DNA of 64,000 nt, from positions 1,407,501 through 1,471,500 of the forward strand of contig NZ_CP004388.1 in the NCBI RefSeq assembly GCF_000300235.2, in the 5' to 3' direction. Below, piece after piece: positions 8,276 through 16,931 of this stretch (position 1 is the stretch's first letter; every line of letters starts with the position of its first letter). Position numbers and translations under genes: made by a program. This DNA comes from Thalassospira xiamenensis M-5 = DSM 17429 (GTDB taxonomy: Bacteria > Pseudomonadota > Alphaproteobacteria > Rhodospirillales > Thalassospiraceae). Under the pieces are notes generated by a model. That model saw only the letters and a program-made list of their open reading frames with translations. It was not told the DNA's origin and made no database searches.

Positions 8276-10195
8276 ATGAGCACGACCTCCAAGACCCCGC
8301 TTCTGGACACGATTAAAATCCCGGCTGACTTGCGTAGCCTTCAGCCCGCGCAGATGAAGCAGGTCGCAGATGAATTGCGCGCCGAGGTGATTGATGCCGT
8401 GTCCGTCACCGGCGGGCATCTGGGGGCCGGGCTTGGCGTGGTCGAACTGACCGTGGCGATCCATTACCTGTTTGATACCCCTGATGACCGGCTGATCTGG
8501 GATGTCGGGCATCAATGCTATCCGCATAAAATCCTGACCGGGCGGCGTGATCGTATCCGCACGCTTCGTCAGGGCGGCGGGCTTTCGGGCTTTACCAAGC
8601 GGTCCGAGTCCGAATATGACCCGTTCGGTGCCGGGCACAGCTCGACCTCGATCTCGGCCGGGCTTGGCATGGCGGTTGCCAACCAGCTTTCCGATGATAA
8701 ACGCAAAAACGTCATTGCCGTGATCGGCGATGGCTCCATGAGTGCCGGCATGGCCTACGAGGCGATGAACAATGCCGCCGCCGCCGATCAGCGCATGATT
8801 GTGATCTTGAACGATAACGACATGTCGATTGCCCCGCCGGTGGGCTCCATGTCGGGCTATCTGTCACGCCTGATTTCGGGCAAGGGCTATCAGGGCCTGC
8901 GCAATGCGGCCAAGGGCCTGACCAAACATCTGCCGCGCCAGATCGAAGAAGCCGCCCGCAAGATCGAGGAATATACCCGCGGCATGGTGACCGGCGGGAC
9001 CCTGTTTGAAGAAATGGGTTTCTTCTATGTCGGCCCGATTGATGGGCATAATCTGGATCACCTTCTGCCGGTGCTTAAAAACGTCCGCGACGCGGATGTC
9101 GATGGCCCGATCCTTGTTCATGTCGTGACCCAGAAGGGCAAGGGCTATGGCCCGGCCGAAAATGCCGCCGACAAATATCACGGTGTCGCCAAATTCGACG
9201 TCGTCACCGGCAAGCAGGCCAAGGCCACACCCAATGCCCCATCCTACACCAAGGTTTACGGCGAAACGCTGACCAAGCTTGCCGAAACCGATGACAAGAT
9301 CACCGCGATCACGGCCGCCATGCCGTCGGGCACCGGGGTTAATATCTTTGCCGAACGGTTCCCCGATCGTGCCTTTGACGTCGGCATCGCCGAACAGCAT
9401 GCCGTGACCTTTGCCGCCGGGATGGCGTGCGAGGGATACAAACCGTTTTGCACGCTATATTCGACCTTCCTGCAACGCGCCTATGATCAGGTGGTGCATG
9501 ATGTCGTGATCCAGAACCTGCCGGTCCGTTTCGCGATGGACCGTGCCGGGCTTGTCGGGGCGGATGGCGCGACCCATGCCGGGGCCTATGACATTGCCTA
9601 TCTTGGCTGTTTGCCCAATATCGTTCTGATGGCGGCGGCGGACGAGGCCGAACTTGTCCATATGACCACGACCGCATGGGCGATTGATGACCGGCCCAGC
9701 GCGTTCCGCTATCCGAGGGGCGAGGGTGTCGGCGTTGAAATGCCGGCCGAGGGCAAGGTTCTTGAAATCGGCAAGGGCCGCATCCTGCGCGAAGGTGGCA
9801 AGATCGCCATCCTGTCCTACGGCACCCGCCTGGCAGAGGCGATGCTGGCCGCCGAAGACCTTGCCGCACGCGGCCTTCCGGCAACGGTTGCCGATGCCCG
9901 CTTTGCCAAGCCGCTTGATCATGCGCTGATCGCCGATCTGGCCCGCAACCACGAAGTCCTGATCACGATTGAAGAGGGCTCCATCGGCGGCTTTGGCGCA
10001 ATGGTGTTGCAGCATATGGCAGGGCAGGGATTGCTCGATCACGGGCTCAAAGTCCGCACCATGGCGCTGCCCGACGCCCTGATCGATCACGACAAGCCCG
10101 ACATTCAATACGCCAAGGCGGGATTGGATGCGCAAAGCATCGTCAAAACCGCCCTTGGCGCGCTGGGTCTTTCCGAGGCCAAAGTGCGCGCCTGA
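8276..10195 (+). CDS. dxs: 1-deoxy-D-xylulose-5-phosphate synthase
   Basis: 639 residues, full length. Visible are [16 protein letters not shown], the thiamine diphosphate/magnesium motif [16 protein letters not shown], the glutamate region [16 protein letters not shown], and [15 protein letters not shown] with [15 protein letters not shown] in the pyrimidine-binding domain. It condenses pyruvate and glyceraldehyde 3-phosphate in the first step of the MEP pathway that feeds ispA. Its own promoter may lie in the 113-bp gap upstream. In related genomes tlyA usually follows; here tlyA is about 12 kb away. Confidence 0.97.
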   Translation: MSTTSKTPLLDTIKIPADLRSLQPAQMKQVADELRAEVIDAVSVTGGHLGAGLGVVELTVAIHYLFDTPDDRLIWDVGHQCYPHKILTGRRDRIRTLRQGGGLSGFTKRSESEYDPFGAGHSSTSISAGLGMAVANQLSDDKRKNVIAVIGDGSMSAGMAYEAMNNAAAADQRMIVILNDNDMSIAPPVGSMSGYLSRLISGKGYQGLRNAAKGLTKHLPRQIEEAARKIEEYTRGMVTGGTLFEEMGFFYVGPIDGHNLDHLLPVLKNVRDADVDGPILVHVVTQKGKGYGPAENAADKYHGVAKFDVVTGKQAKATPNAPSYTKVYGETLTKLAETDDKITAITAAMPSGTGVNIFAERFPDRAFDVGIAEQHAVTFAAGMACEGYKPFCTLYSTFLQRAYDQVVHDVVIQNLPVRFAMDRAGLVGADGATHAGAYDIAYLGCLPNIVLMAAADEAELVHMTTTAWAIDDRPSAFRYPRGEGVGVEMPAEGKVLEIGKGRILREGGKIAILSYGTRLAEAMLAAEDLAARGLPATVADARFAKPLDHALIADLARNHEVLITIEEGSIGGFGAMVLQHMAGQGLLDHGLKVRTMALPDALIDHDKPDIQYAKAGLDAQSIVKTALGALGLSEAKVRA

Positions 10196-10220
10196 TCGTT
10201 CAGGCAAGACCGGTTAACGT

Positions 10221-10256
10221 AAAAACGCCGCCCTGAAAAAGGCGGCGTTTTCTTTG
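10221..10256. terminator. Bidirectional rho-independent terminator
   Basis: AAAACGCCGCC-CTGAAAAA-GGCGGCGTTTT lies between the converging dxs and TonB receptor genes, with A and T runs on both sides. Confidence 0.88.
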
Positions 10257-10275
10257 GTCCGTCCATCTGCCGGGA

Positions 10276-12516
10276 TCAGAAATCCGCCGTCAGAGACAGC
10301 TTTGCCGTCAACGGCGTACCCATCGTCAGGTAACCCCCATTGGCCGATGCCCAGTAATCGCTATCCGTTACGTTTTCGATATTGGCACGGATGGTAACGG
10401 GATATTCGTGCACCTCGGTCGTGTACCGCGCGCCAAGGTCAAGGCGTGTCCATGACGGGATCGAAAGCGTGTTGGTCGCATTGACATATTGCGATGCCGT
10501 GTGAACCGCACGCGCATTGACCGTCGCACCTTTAAGGAACGGCAGGTCATATTCGATGCCAAGCTTGGCAACATAGTCGGGAATGCCGATGGGCGTGTGG
10601 CCGTCATTGGTGCCGTTCTGGGTATCGGTTAGTTCCGCATCATAAACCGTGATACCGCCCAGAATGCGGGTGCCGGTCACAGGTTCGCCAAAGACCTGGA
10701 ATTCAACGCCGCGGTTCTGCTGCTCGCCGTCTGCGGCAAAGGTGTTGCTGGCATTTTTATAAGAAAACGGCTTGGAAATCTGGAACAGGGCCACGCTGCC
10801 GCCAAAGCTGCCGAAATCGGCCTTTGCCCCGATTTCATATTGTTCGGAGGTGTAAGGGGCCAGCTGTTCGCTCGGGTTGGTCAGGGTCGCATCACTTGCC
10901 GCACTGGCGGCTGTTTCGCCGGGCGACAGGGATTCCATATAGTTGGCATAAACCGACACCTGATCGGTCACATTGCCGACAATCCCGACCATTGGCGTAT
11001 ATTCGTCCGCGTCATAGTTGCTTGATTGTGCACCGCTGGTCAGATCGAACTGCTTGGTATTGACCGACTGACGGCGAATACCGCCCGTGACACTGACGCG
11101 GTCGTCAAGGAAGCTGACGGTATCGGCCAGAAAATAACTGGTCAGTTCGTTGATATTACGAAGCCCCGGATCACTCAGATTGCCTGATGGCGCTGCCAGC
11201 GCCGGATAGCCTGTGGGTGTCGGCCCGTAAATATTGCCGGTAAACGCCGAAGTTCTTGGCGAAAACGCCCAAGCCTGATGGCTTTTGTTCTGAAGGTAGG
11301 AAACCCCGGCATTCAGTTCATGCTTTACCACGCCGGTTTCAAATTTAACGCGCGCACCGGTCAGCGCACTATTGGTCGTATCTTCGCGAATGATGGTCGA
11401 ACCGCCATAGGTCATGGTGCCATCAGTACCGGTAATTGTCGGCGTGGAATAAATCCCGGATTCTTCCATGTGGCGGGTGCCTGCGGCGGCATAGGCCATA
11501 AGATAGTCGTTCACATCATGTTCGACGCGGCCCTGGACAAAGCTGTCCTCAAGGTCGGCCCATGTCCCATCCGCATTATAGTTATGGCTGGCATCCGGGG
11601 CATCGGGGATGTTCGTAAGCGCGCTGTCGAGGTTTACCGATGTCCGCCCATGATCAATATTCTTTTCATTATGCCCGGCATCGACCGTGATGCGGGTATC
11701 ATCGCCGCGATAATCGAATGACAGCGACCCGATCTGGCTGTTGCGGTCTTCGTCATCGATGGCGGTTTCACCGTCGCCATATTTCAGATTGGCGCGAATG
11801 CCGAACTGGTTATTTTTGCCAAAACGCCGACCGAAATCGACATGCCCGCCGGTCTGGCTGTTCATTTCATAGAATGTCGTGACACTGGTGATCGGATCAT
11901 CTGTCGCGCGTTTGGGGATAAGGTTAATGCCGCCGCCAATGCCGCTGCCGCCCGGTGACATGCCGTTGATGAATGCAGATGCGCCTTTGACAACTTCGAC
12001 CCGCTCATACATCGACATGTCGATCAACTGGCGCGGTGCCGTGCCATAAAGGCCGTCCAGCATCACATCATCACCGTCAAGAACGAAGCCGCGGATCATG
12101 AAGCGGTCACCCGATCCGCCATAGCTATAGGATGTCAGAACGCCCGGATCGTTATCAACCACATCGGCAAGTGTATCGGCCTGCTGGTTTTTGATCACTT
12201 CGCTGGTATAGCTGGTGATGCTGACCGGGATATCCAGATTGTCCTTGTTGCCCAAAACACCGGCCCGGCCACCCGTCGCGACCTGACCACCGGCATAGAC
12301 CGGCGGGGTCGGATCGCCTGCCTGTGATGTGGCGTTGTCCTCTACCCGGATCGGGGCCAGCCTGATGGCATCGTCGGTTTCGGTCTGTGTGCTGTTTGTG
12401 CTGCTCTCCGTCGCGTCCTGCGCATGAGCGGGAAGGGCAACAACAGCAGACATGCTGACAGACGCCAGCAATAGGGTACTGAATGTATGACGTTTGAAGA
12501 TCGGTGTGATCGGCAT
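10276..12516 (-). CDS. TonB-dependent siderophore receptor
   Basis: 746 residues. A signal peptide (about residues 1-34, ending ALPAHAQ) leads to a TonB-box-like stretch, a plug domain (GNKDNLDIPVSITSYTSEVI through GGSGIGGGINLIPKRA) and a 22-strand barrel ending in SLTADF with a terminal phenylalanine. The GDRFMIRGF and RVEVVKGASAFI segments are typical of FhuA/FpvA-type receptors for ferric siderophores. I start at MPITPIFKRH because the longer reading would run through two Fur-like sites at 12572-12620. The ligand cannot be told; no siderophore genes are near. Confidence 0.9.
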   Translation of the reverse strand: MPITPIFKRHTFSTLLLASVSMSAVVALPAHAQDATESSTNSTQTETDDAIRLAPIRVEDNATSQAGDPTPPVYAGGQVATGGRAGVLGNKDNLDIPVSITSYTSEVIKNQQADTLADVVDNDPGVLTSYSYGGSGDRFMIRGFVLDGDDVMLDGLYGTAPRQLIDMSMYERVEVVKGASAFINGMSPGGSGIGGGINLIPKRATDDPITSVTTFYEMNSQTGGHVDFGRRFGKNNQFGIRANLKYGDGETAIDDEDRNSQIGSLSFDYRGDDTRITVDAGHNEKNIDHGRTSVNLDSALTNIPDAPDASHNYNADGTWADLEDSFVQGRVEHDVNDYLMAYAAAGTRHMEESGIYSTPTITGTDGTMTYGGSTIIREDTTNSALTGARVKFETGVVKHELNAGVSYLQNKSHQAWAFSPRTSAFTGNIYGPTPTGYPALAAPSGNLSDPGLRNINELTSYFLADTVSFLDDRVSVTGGIRRQSVNTKQFDLTSGAQSSNYDADEYTPMVGIVGNVTDQVSVYANYMESLSPGETAASAASDATLTNPSEQLAPYTSEQYEIGAKADFGSFGGSVALFQISKPFSYKNASNTFAADGEQQNRGVEFQVFGEPVTGTRILGGITVYDAELTDTQNGTNDGHTPIGIPDYVAKLGIEYDLPFLKGATVNARAVHTASQYVNATNTLSIPSWTRLDLGARYTTEVHEYPVTIRANIENVTDSDYWASANGGYLTMGTPLTAKLSLTADF

Positions 12517-12571
12517 GAAAAAACCCCAAGGTCGAATTTCCCCGCCCCCCGGCGGGATCGATATGGGGTGC

Positions 12572-12593
12572 TGATTATCACTATTGATAATCA
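12572..12593. promoter_or_regulatory. Perfect 9-bp inverted repeat, Fur-type operator
   Basis: TGATTATCA-CTAT-TGATAATCA lies 56 bases upstream of the receptor start. The half sites match Fur-type TGATAAT/ATTATCA elements, so it probably overlaps the promoter and shuts it off under iron sufficiency. Confidence 0.7.
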
Positions 12594-12601
12594 ATCTCAA
12601 T

Positions 12602-12620
12602 ATAAATGATTATTATTATC
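12602..12620 (-). promoter_or_regulatory. Fur box
   Basis: Read on the minus strand, GATAATAATAATCATTTAT matches the classical 19-bp Fur box GATAATGATAATCATTATC at 15 or more positions, with only one mismatch in the first 16. It is next to the perfect inverted repeat at 12572-12593, giving a double operator for the TonB receptor. Confidence 0.72.
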
Positions 12621-12694
12621 AATATCGATGTAATTGTTCAGTTATTCAATCGCGGGGTGGATTGGCGCTGTTTGGCAAGCCGGGCATGGCCCGC

Positions 12695-13477
12695 TTAATC
12701 GGCATAAATCATTTTATGCGTCATGCCGCCATCAATACGGATGGTTTCGCCGGTCATGAAGCCTGATTGTTCATGATCCAGCAGGAAGGCGACCATCTTT
12801 GCGATATCATCAGGTGTTCCGATGCGGCCCGCCGGGTGTTGCTGGCGGTCGATGTCACGGTGTTGCGGTTCTTCACGGGCGGATGATTTCTGCCAGTCAC
12901 CAACTTCGATCCAGCCCGGCGCAATGCCATTGACCCGCACCGCCCCCGAAAGGCTGACCGCCATGGCATGGGTCAAGGCAACCATGCCGCCCTTTGATGC
13001 GGCATAGGCTTCGGTATTGGGCTCGGACTGAAAGGCGCGGGTCGATGCGATATTGACAATCGCCCCACGGGTTTTGCGCAAATGCTGTGTCGCATGTTTG
13101 GCTGCCAGAAACGCCCCACCCAGATTGACATTGATCACCCGTTGCCAGTTTTCCCAATCCAGATGTTCGAACGATCCCGAATGCGGGTCGGCAATCCCGG
13201 CATTATTGACCAGCCCGTCAATACGCCCGAACCGGTCGACGGTCTGCTGAACCGCAATCGCCACATCATGTTCATTGGCAATGTCGCCCTTGAAAAACAG
13301 GGCACGTTCCTGCTGATCTTCGGAAAGGGCAGTGATGGCTTCATCCCCGGCATCCGCATCCAGATCAAACAGCATGACCTTCCACCCGGTGGACAGAAGA
13401 TGCTGCGTTATGCCCAGTCCCAGGCCCTGCGCGGCACCGGTGACGAAGGCGACCTTGGGATCGGGGATGTTGTTCAT
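12695..13477 (-). CDS. SDR-family NAD(P)-dependent oxidoreductase
   Basis: 260 residues of the classical short-chain dehydrogenase type. TGAAQGLGLG binds the cofactor, LVNNAG follows, and the catalytic Ser and YxxxK are in STRAFQ...EAYAASKGG. The acidic residue after strand two (FDLDAD) suggests NAD(H). The C-terminal MTGETIRIDGGM is typical. An in-frame TTG seven codons upstream is possible, but the ATG is more likely. It is 83 bases downstream of nothing obvious on its strand and follows the YkgJ-like gene by about 100 bases. Substrate unknown. Confidence 0.85.
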   Translation of the reverse strand: MNNIPDPKVAFVTGAAQGLGLGITQHLLSTGWKVMLFDLDADAGDEAITALSEDQQERALFFKGDIANEHDVAIAVQQTVDRFGRIDGLVNNAGIADPHSGSFEHLDWENWQRVINVNLGGAFLAAKHATQHLRKTRGAIVNIASTRAFQSEPNTEAYAASKGGMVALTHAMAVSLSGAVRVNGIAPGWIEVGDWQKSSAREEPQHRDIDRQQHPAGRIGTPDDIAKMVAFLLDHEQSGFMTGETIRIDGGMTHKMIYAD

Positions 13478-13576
13478 GTGCTGCTTTGCCCGTATCAAGA
13501 TGGAAGGAATTGGTGAATTTTATCAACGCATTGAAAATGGACCTGTTCCGGTCCGATGCAACGCATCAGCCGAAAT

Positions 13577-14296
13577 TTAATCTTGTATCTCGTCTCCCGC
13601 CGTTTCCAGTTGATCAAGCAGCGCATGAACGAACCCCATTTGCCGACCGTCAAGCCCCCGGGCTCTGGCGGCATCCTGAAGGGCTTCGGTCGCTTCAAGA
13701 TGCAGGCGGTAATGCCCGGGATTCTGATCAATCCGATCCATGCGTTGCCGTTCATCACCAAAAACCATGCTTTGGCAACGCGGCGCACTCGATGATGTAA
13801 AGGCCCGGCAGGTCAGGGGGCGAACGTCATAGATCGTGCATCTTTCATCTGCGCCTAGAAGCGGGCAGCGTGCGCGCACTTCGGATGTGGTCTTTGCCTG
13901 TTCAATGATCCGTGCTGCCTGGGTCAGACGTTCACGCAATGCCTGCTGTTCGTCTGGCGGAAACGTCTTGCGGATATGCTCGGCAATCAGGCTGGTGACA
14001 CCGGGCGGCACCGCAACAAACAGGTGGCAGCACGCGCTGCATCCATCCCGGCAGTCGCAATGGGGTTGATGCGGAAAACTATCCCGAAGGCTTCGCGACG
14101 CCGCATCAACCAGCATTATGGCCGCCTGCGCGGCGTCAGTGATGGTCGGGGCCTGTTCAAGCACACGGGCCAGTTCGGCGCGAAAGCCCGGAAACATCTC
14201 CTCATATCGGCGCGATGCTTCCGCGGTCAGGGCACCGGTTCGGGAAATATCCCCCGTGATCCGGTCGATTGCGTCGTCAAGTTTTACCATGACCAT
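13577..14296 (-). CDS. YkgJ-family cysteine cluster protein
   Basis: 239 residues with a CDCRDGCSACC cluster near residue 80 and further cysteines in RARCPLLGADERCTIYDVRPLTCRAF. This is the CxxxCxxCC pattern of the YkgJ/DUF (zinc- or iron-chelating) family, whose function is unknown. The N-terminal 60 residues are helical. Two close ATG codons (14296 and 14290) could start it. It is followed by an SDR gene on the same strand. Confidence 0.8.
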   Translation of the reverse strand: MVMVKLDDAIDRITGDISRTGALTAEASRRYEEMFPGFRAELARVLEQAPTITDAAQAAIMLVDAASRSLRDSFPHQPHCDCRDGCSACCHLFVAVPPGVTSLIAEHIRKTFPPDEQQALRERLTQAARIIEQAKTTSEVRARCPLLGADERCTIYDVRPLTCRAFTSSSAPRCQSMVFGDERQRMDRIDQNPGHYRLHLEATEALQDAARARGLDGRQMGFVHALLDQLETAGDEIQD

Positions 14297-14424
14297 GCGA
14301 TTGCCTTTATCCCGATCCCTGTCCGCACACCGGACAGGCTGATACGAAACAGCCTGCTAGCCTTGTCCCATCATGATGGCTTTAGCACCATTTTCCAAGT
14401 ACGCGGTTACAACCGGCGGTTCCC

Positions 14425-14458
14425 AAAAAAACTCTGCCAGAATTCCCAACCGGCAGGG
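14425..14458 (-). terminator. Minus-strand rho-independent terminator
   Basis: On the minus strand a 7-bp stem (CCCTGCC pairing with GGCAGAG through one G-U) is followed by T7. No annotated gene ends upstream of it on that strand, which suggests an unrecognised transcript from the 14460-15170 region. Its sequence resembles the matB terminator at 15287-15319. Confidence 0.6.
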
Positions 14459-14807
14459 TAGTCTGGTGATCCGTAAACCCGCCAAAAGATACGCTCCATC
14501 GGAACCGGTTCCGGGCCTTGGGCGGGCTTCGGGCCTCCGAACGGTGCGTTTGGCTCCTCGCCATAGGTTCCTCGCCGAACTGCTTCTCGCCCCTTTGGTC
14601 GTTCTGCCACTTCCCGCCACCCGATGAAACGCAACCTGCCGTGATCCTCCCATGCTGCCTCCGACGCGTGGTTCCGCCAAACTTTGCCGCGCTGGCTCCT
14701 TCGGCGGATGTCCCCCGTTTGACGAACACGGAAATCCAAACAGCCGACGGACTCCGGCCCGTCGCACCAGCCGCACCGGACCATTTGCTCCAACAGACCC
14801 ACCTCCC

Positions 14808-15020
14808 GCCGCTGTTTGCCACCTGCTGCCCAATTCTGCCAGTCGCGGCCAAACGCTGCCGATCACAATTTCGCCGCCGCCTTGCCAACAAGGCGGACCT
14901 CTCCCGTCATGACTCATCATCAGCCACCGCTTGCCAGATGCTACCCGGCGCAGCCCAGCCGCTGCCGATCACAATTTTACCGGTTGCCTTGCCAGCAAGG
15001 CGCACTTCTCCCGTCTTGAC
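14808..15020. repeat. Two degenerate direct repeats, period about 106 bp
   Basis: The segments 14854-14913 and 14960-15020 share CGCTGCCGATCACAATTT, CCTTGCCA and CAAGGCG, TCTCCCGTC and TGAC, at about 80 percent identity by eye with a one-base indel. The 46-bp pieces before each (14808-14853 and 14914-14959) are also related. Each unit includes the small palindrome CCTTGCCAACAAGG. Because of the indel the two units cannot share a reading frame. Confidence 0.7.
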
Positions 15021-15170
15021 CTTTGGGTGACCTTGGGGTGGGTTATGACACGGGCGCAAAACCGCCGTAATGGCTTTTCCACCCGCCGGTCATCATCCGG
15101 CGATGTTGCCACCGGATCGGTCTGTCTTTGTGCTGCTGCATCATCATCACTTTCATCTGGCCCCAAACGC

Positions 15171-15206
15171 AAAAACCCGCAAAGCGAATCACGCTTTGCG
15201 GGTTTT
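15171..15206. terminator. Strong bidirectional hairpin terminator
   Basis: CCCGCAAAGCG-AATCA-CGCTTTGCGGG is a perfect 11-bp stem flanked by A5 and T4. It lies beyond the matB terminator and no gene ends directly at it on either strand. Confidence 0.8.
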
Positions 15207-15286
15207 GGTCCGGGCGCTTTTATCCCGTTGACTTTTCTTTTCTACCACAACAAAAAGAACAAATCAAGAACTTTCTTTGGGCTGCT

Positions 15287-15319
15287 CAAAAAAACACCGG
15301 CCAGAATTTCCGACCGGTG
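15287..15319 (-). terminator. Terminator of the mat operon
   Basis: On the minus strand CACCGG...CCGGTG is followed by T7, about 60 bases after the matB stop codon. Confidence 0.8.
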
Positions 15320-15380
15320 AGAGAGTTTGGCTGTCTGCAAGACAGCAGGGAGACACGGGAAAACGAAACAGAGTGTGCAG

Positions 15381-16922
15381 TTACCCGTTGGCGGATTTGC
15401 CAGTCGGGGTGGCAAAGGTATCGGCATAATCCTTGCGCAACTGGGCCTTTTGAATTTTACCCATCGTGTTGCGCGGCAATTCGTCAAGCATCCAGATGCG
15501 TTTGGGCACCTTGAATTTTGCAAGCTTGTCCTGGGTGCGTTTGATGATCGCGTCTGCATCGGGCTTGGTGCCCTTGGCCGGGACGATCACCCCGGCAACC
15601 GCCTCGCCAAAATCGGGATGCGGCAGGCCAAAGATCGCGACTTCCTCGACCTCGTCATATTCGGCAATGATTTCCTCGACTTCCTTGGGATAGACGTTGA
15701 AACCACCCGAAATGATCAAATCCTTGTCGCGCCCGACAATGGTGACATAACCGTCTGCGCCGATGGTCGCCAGATCGCCGGTGATAAAGAAACCGTCCTT
15801 GCGAAACTCGGATGCGGTTTTTTCCGGCATCTGCCAGTAGCCTTTGAAAACGTTGGGCCCGCGAACTTCAAGCACACCGATTTCACCGACGGGCAGAACA
15901 TTGCCATCCTTGTCGCAAACCCGCGCCTCGATCCCCGGAAGGGTCGGGCCGACCGCCCCCGGACGGCGTTCGCCCTCCAGCGGGTTTGACGTGTTCATGC
16001 AGGTTTCGGTCATGCCGTAACGTTCGAGGATCTTGTGCCCGGTCCGCTCAAAGAACGCATCATGGGTTTCCGCCAGAAGCGGTGCCGAACCCGACACGAA
16101 CAGGCGCATATTCGCGACCAGATCCTTGTCAAACTTCGGATGCGCCAGAAGCCTTGTATAGAAGGTCGGAACCCCCATCAGAACCGTGGCATTGGGCAGG
16201 CGTTCCACCACGTCATCGGCATCGAATTTCGGAAGCAGGATCACCTTGCCGCCATTGACCAGCATGATGTTGATCGCAACAAACAGGCCATGCGTGTGAA
16301 ATAGCGGCAGGGCATGTAAAAGCGTATCACCCGGCTTGAAGCCCCATGCCTTATGCAGGGTTAACGCGTTGGACCCCAGATTGCCATGCGTCAGCATCGC
16401 CCCCTTGGACCGGCCCGTCGTGCCCGACGTATACAGAATGGCGGCAATGTCATCCTTGGTCACGTCGGCGACGTCGCCATGCGGTTTGGCATTGGTGGCC
16501 AGATCATTCAGCGTGCCATCGCCCTTGTCGCCAAGCGACAGGACCGCACCGACATTGTTCTGCGCGCCAAGGGTTTTGGCGGCATCAATATGGGCCGGAC
16601 GGCAGACAAAAACGCGCGGCGCGGCATCGCCAAGGAAATAGGCGATTTCATCACCGGTATAGGCCGTGTTCAGCGGCAGGTGAATCGCGCCAAGCTGAAG
16701 GCACGCCAGATAAAGCGCAATCACATCGGATGATTTGTCGATCTGGGCGGCAACCCGGTCGCCCTTGACCACGCCATGATCGGCAAGAACCGTGGCATAA
16801 CGTGCGGTACGATCCAGCAACCAGGCAAAGCTGCGCTCGGTGCCATCACGTTCGATCAGGAAGGTACGCGCGCGATCCGCCGGGAAACGTTTGGTAAATT
16901 CGTTGAAAAGATTATCCGACAT
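15381..16922 (-). CDS. matB: Malonyl-CoA synthetase (malonate-CoA ligase)
   Basis: 513 residues of the acyl-adenylate superfamily. The P-loop is ILYTSGTTGRSKGAMLTH, the A5 region RYGMTETCMN, the hinge motif ITGDLATIGADGYVTIVGRDKDLIISGG and the catalytic lysine LPRNTMGKIQK. Length and sequence fit MatB, which activates malonate with ATP and CoA. Its neighbour MatA decarboxylates the product to acetyl-CoA. It starts 9 bases after matA ends, so the two are co-translated. Substrate assignment rests partly on this context. Confidence 0.93.
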   Translation of the reverse strand: MSDNLFNEFTKRFPADRARTFLIERDGTERSFAWLLDRTARYATVLADHGVVKGDRVAAQIDKSSDVIALYLACLQLGAIHLPLNTAYTGDEIAYFLGDAAPRVFVCRPAHIDAAKTLGAQNNVGAVLSLGDKGDGTLNDLATNAKPHGDVADVTKDDIAAILYTSGTTGRSKGAMLTHGNLGSNALTLHKAWGFKPGDTLLHALPLFHTHGLFVAINIMLVNGGKVILLPKFDADDVVERLPNATVLMGVPTFYTRLLAHPKFDKDLVANMRLFVSGSAPLLAETHDAFFERTGHKILERYGMTETCMNTSNPLEGERRPGAVGPTLPGIEARVCDKDGNVLPVGEIGVLEVRGPNVFKGYWQMPEKTASEFRKDGFFITGDLATIGADGYVTIVGRDKDLIISGGFNVYPKEVEEIIAEYDEVEEVAIFGLPHPDFGEAVAGVIVPAKGTKPDADAIIKRTQDKLAKFKVPKRIWMLDELPRNTMGKIQKAQLRKDYADTFATPTGKSANG

Positions 16923-16931
16923 GGTTCTGTC

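Larger units (their letters stand above)
14297..15380. other. About 1 kb without a convincing gene
   Basis: Several overlapping frames are open here, notably all three minus-strand frames over about 500 bases, but none resembles a known protein and none has a convincing start. The stretch holds two degenerate tandem repeats (14808-15020) and three terminator-like hairpins (14425-14458, 15171-15206, 15287-15319). The openness of three frames at once reflects a shortage of TTA, CTA and TCA on the plus strand rather than coding. It could be a decayed repetitive gene or a structured transcript; I cannot decide. Confidence 0.6.

Noticed and set aside
14357-14920. 187-codon minus-strand frame rich in Arg/Gly in the repeat region
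   Set aside because: All three minus frames are open here, the product has no family resemblance, no ribosome site is seen, and the internal repeats are broken by an indel.
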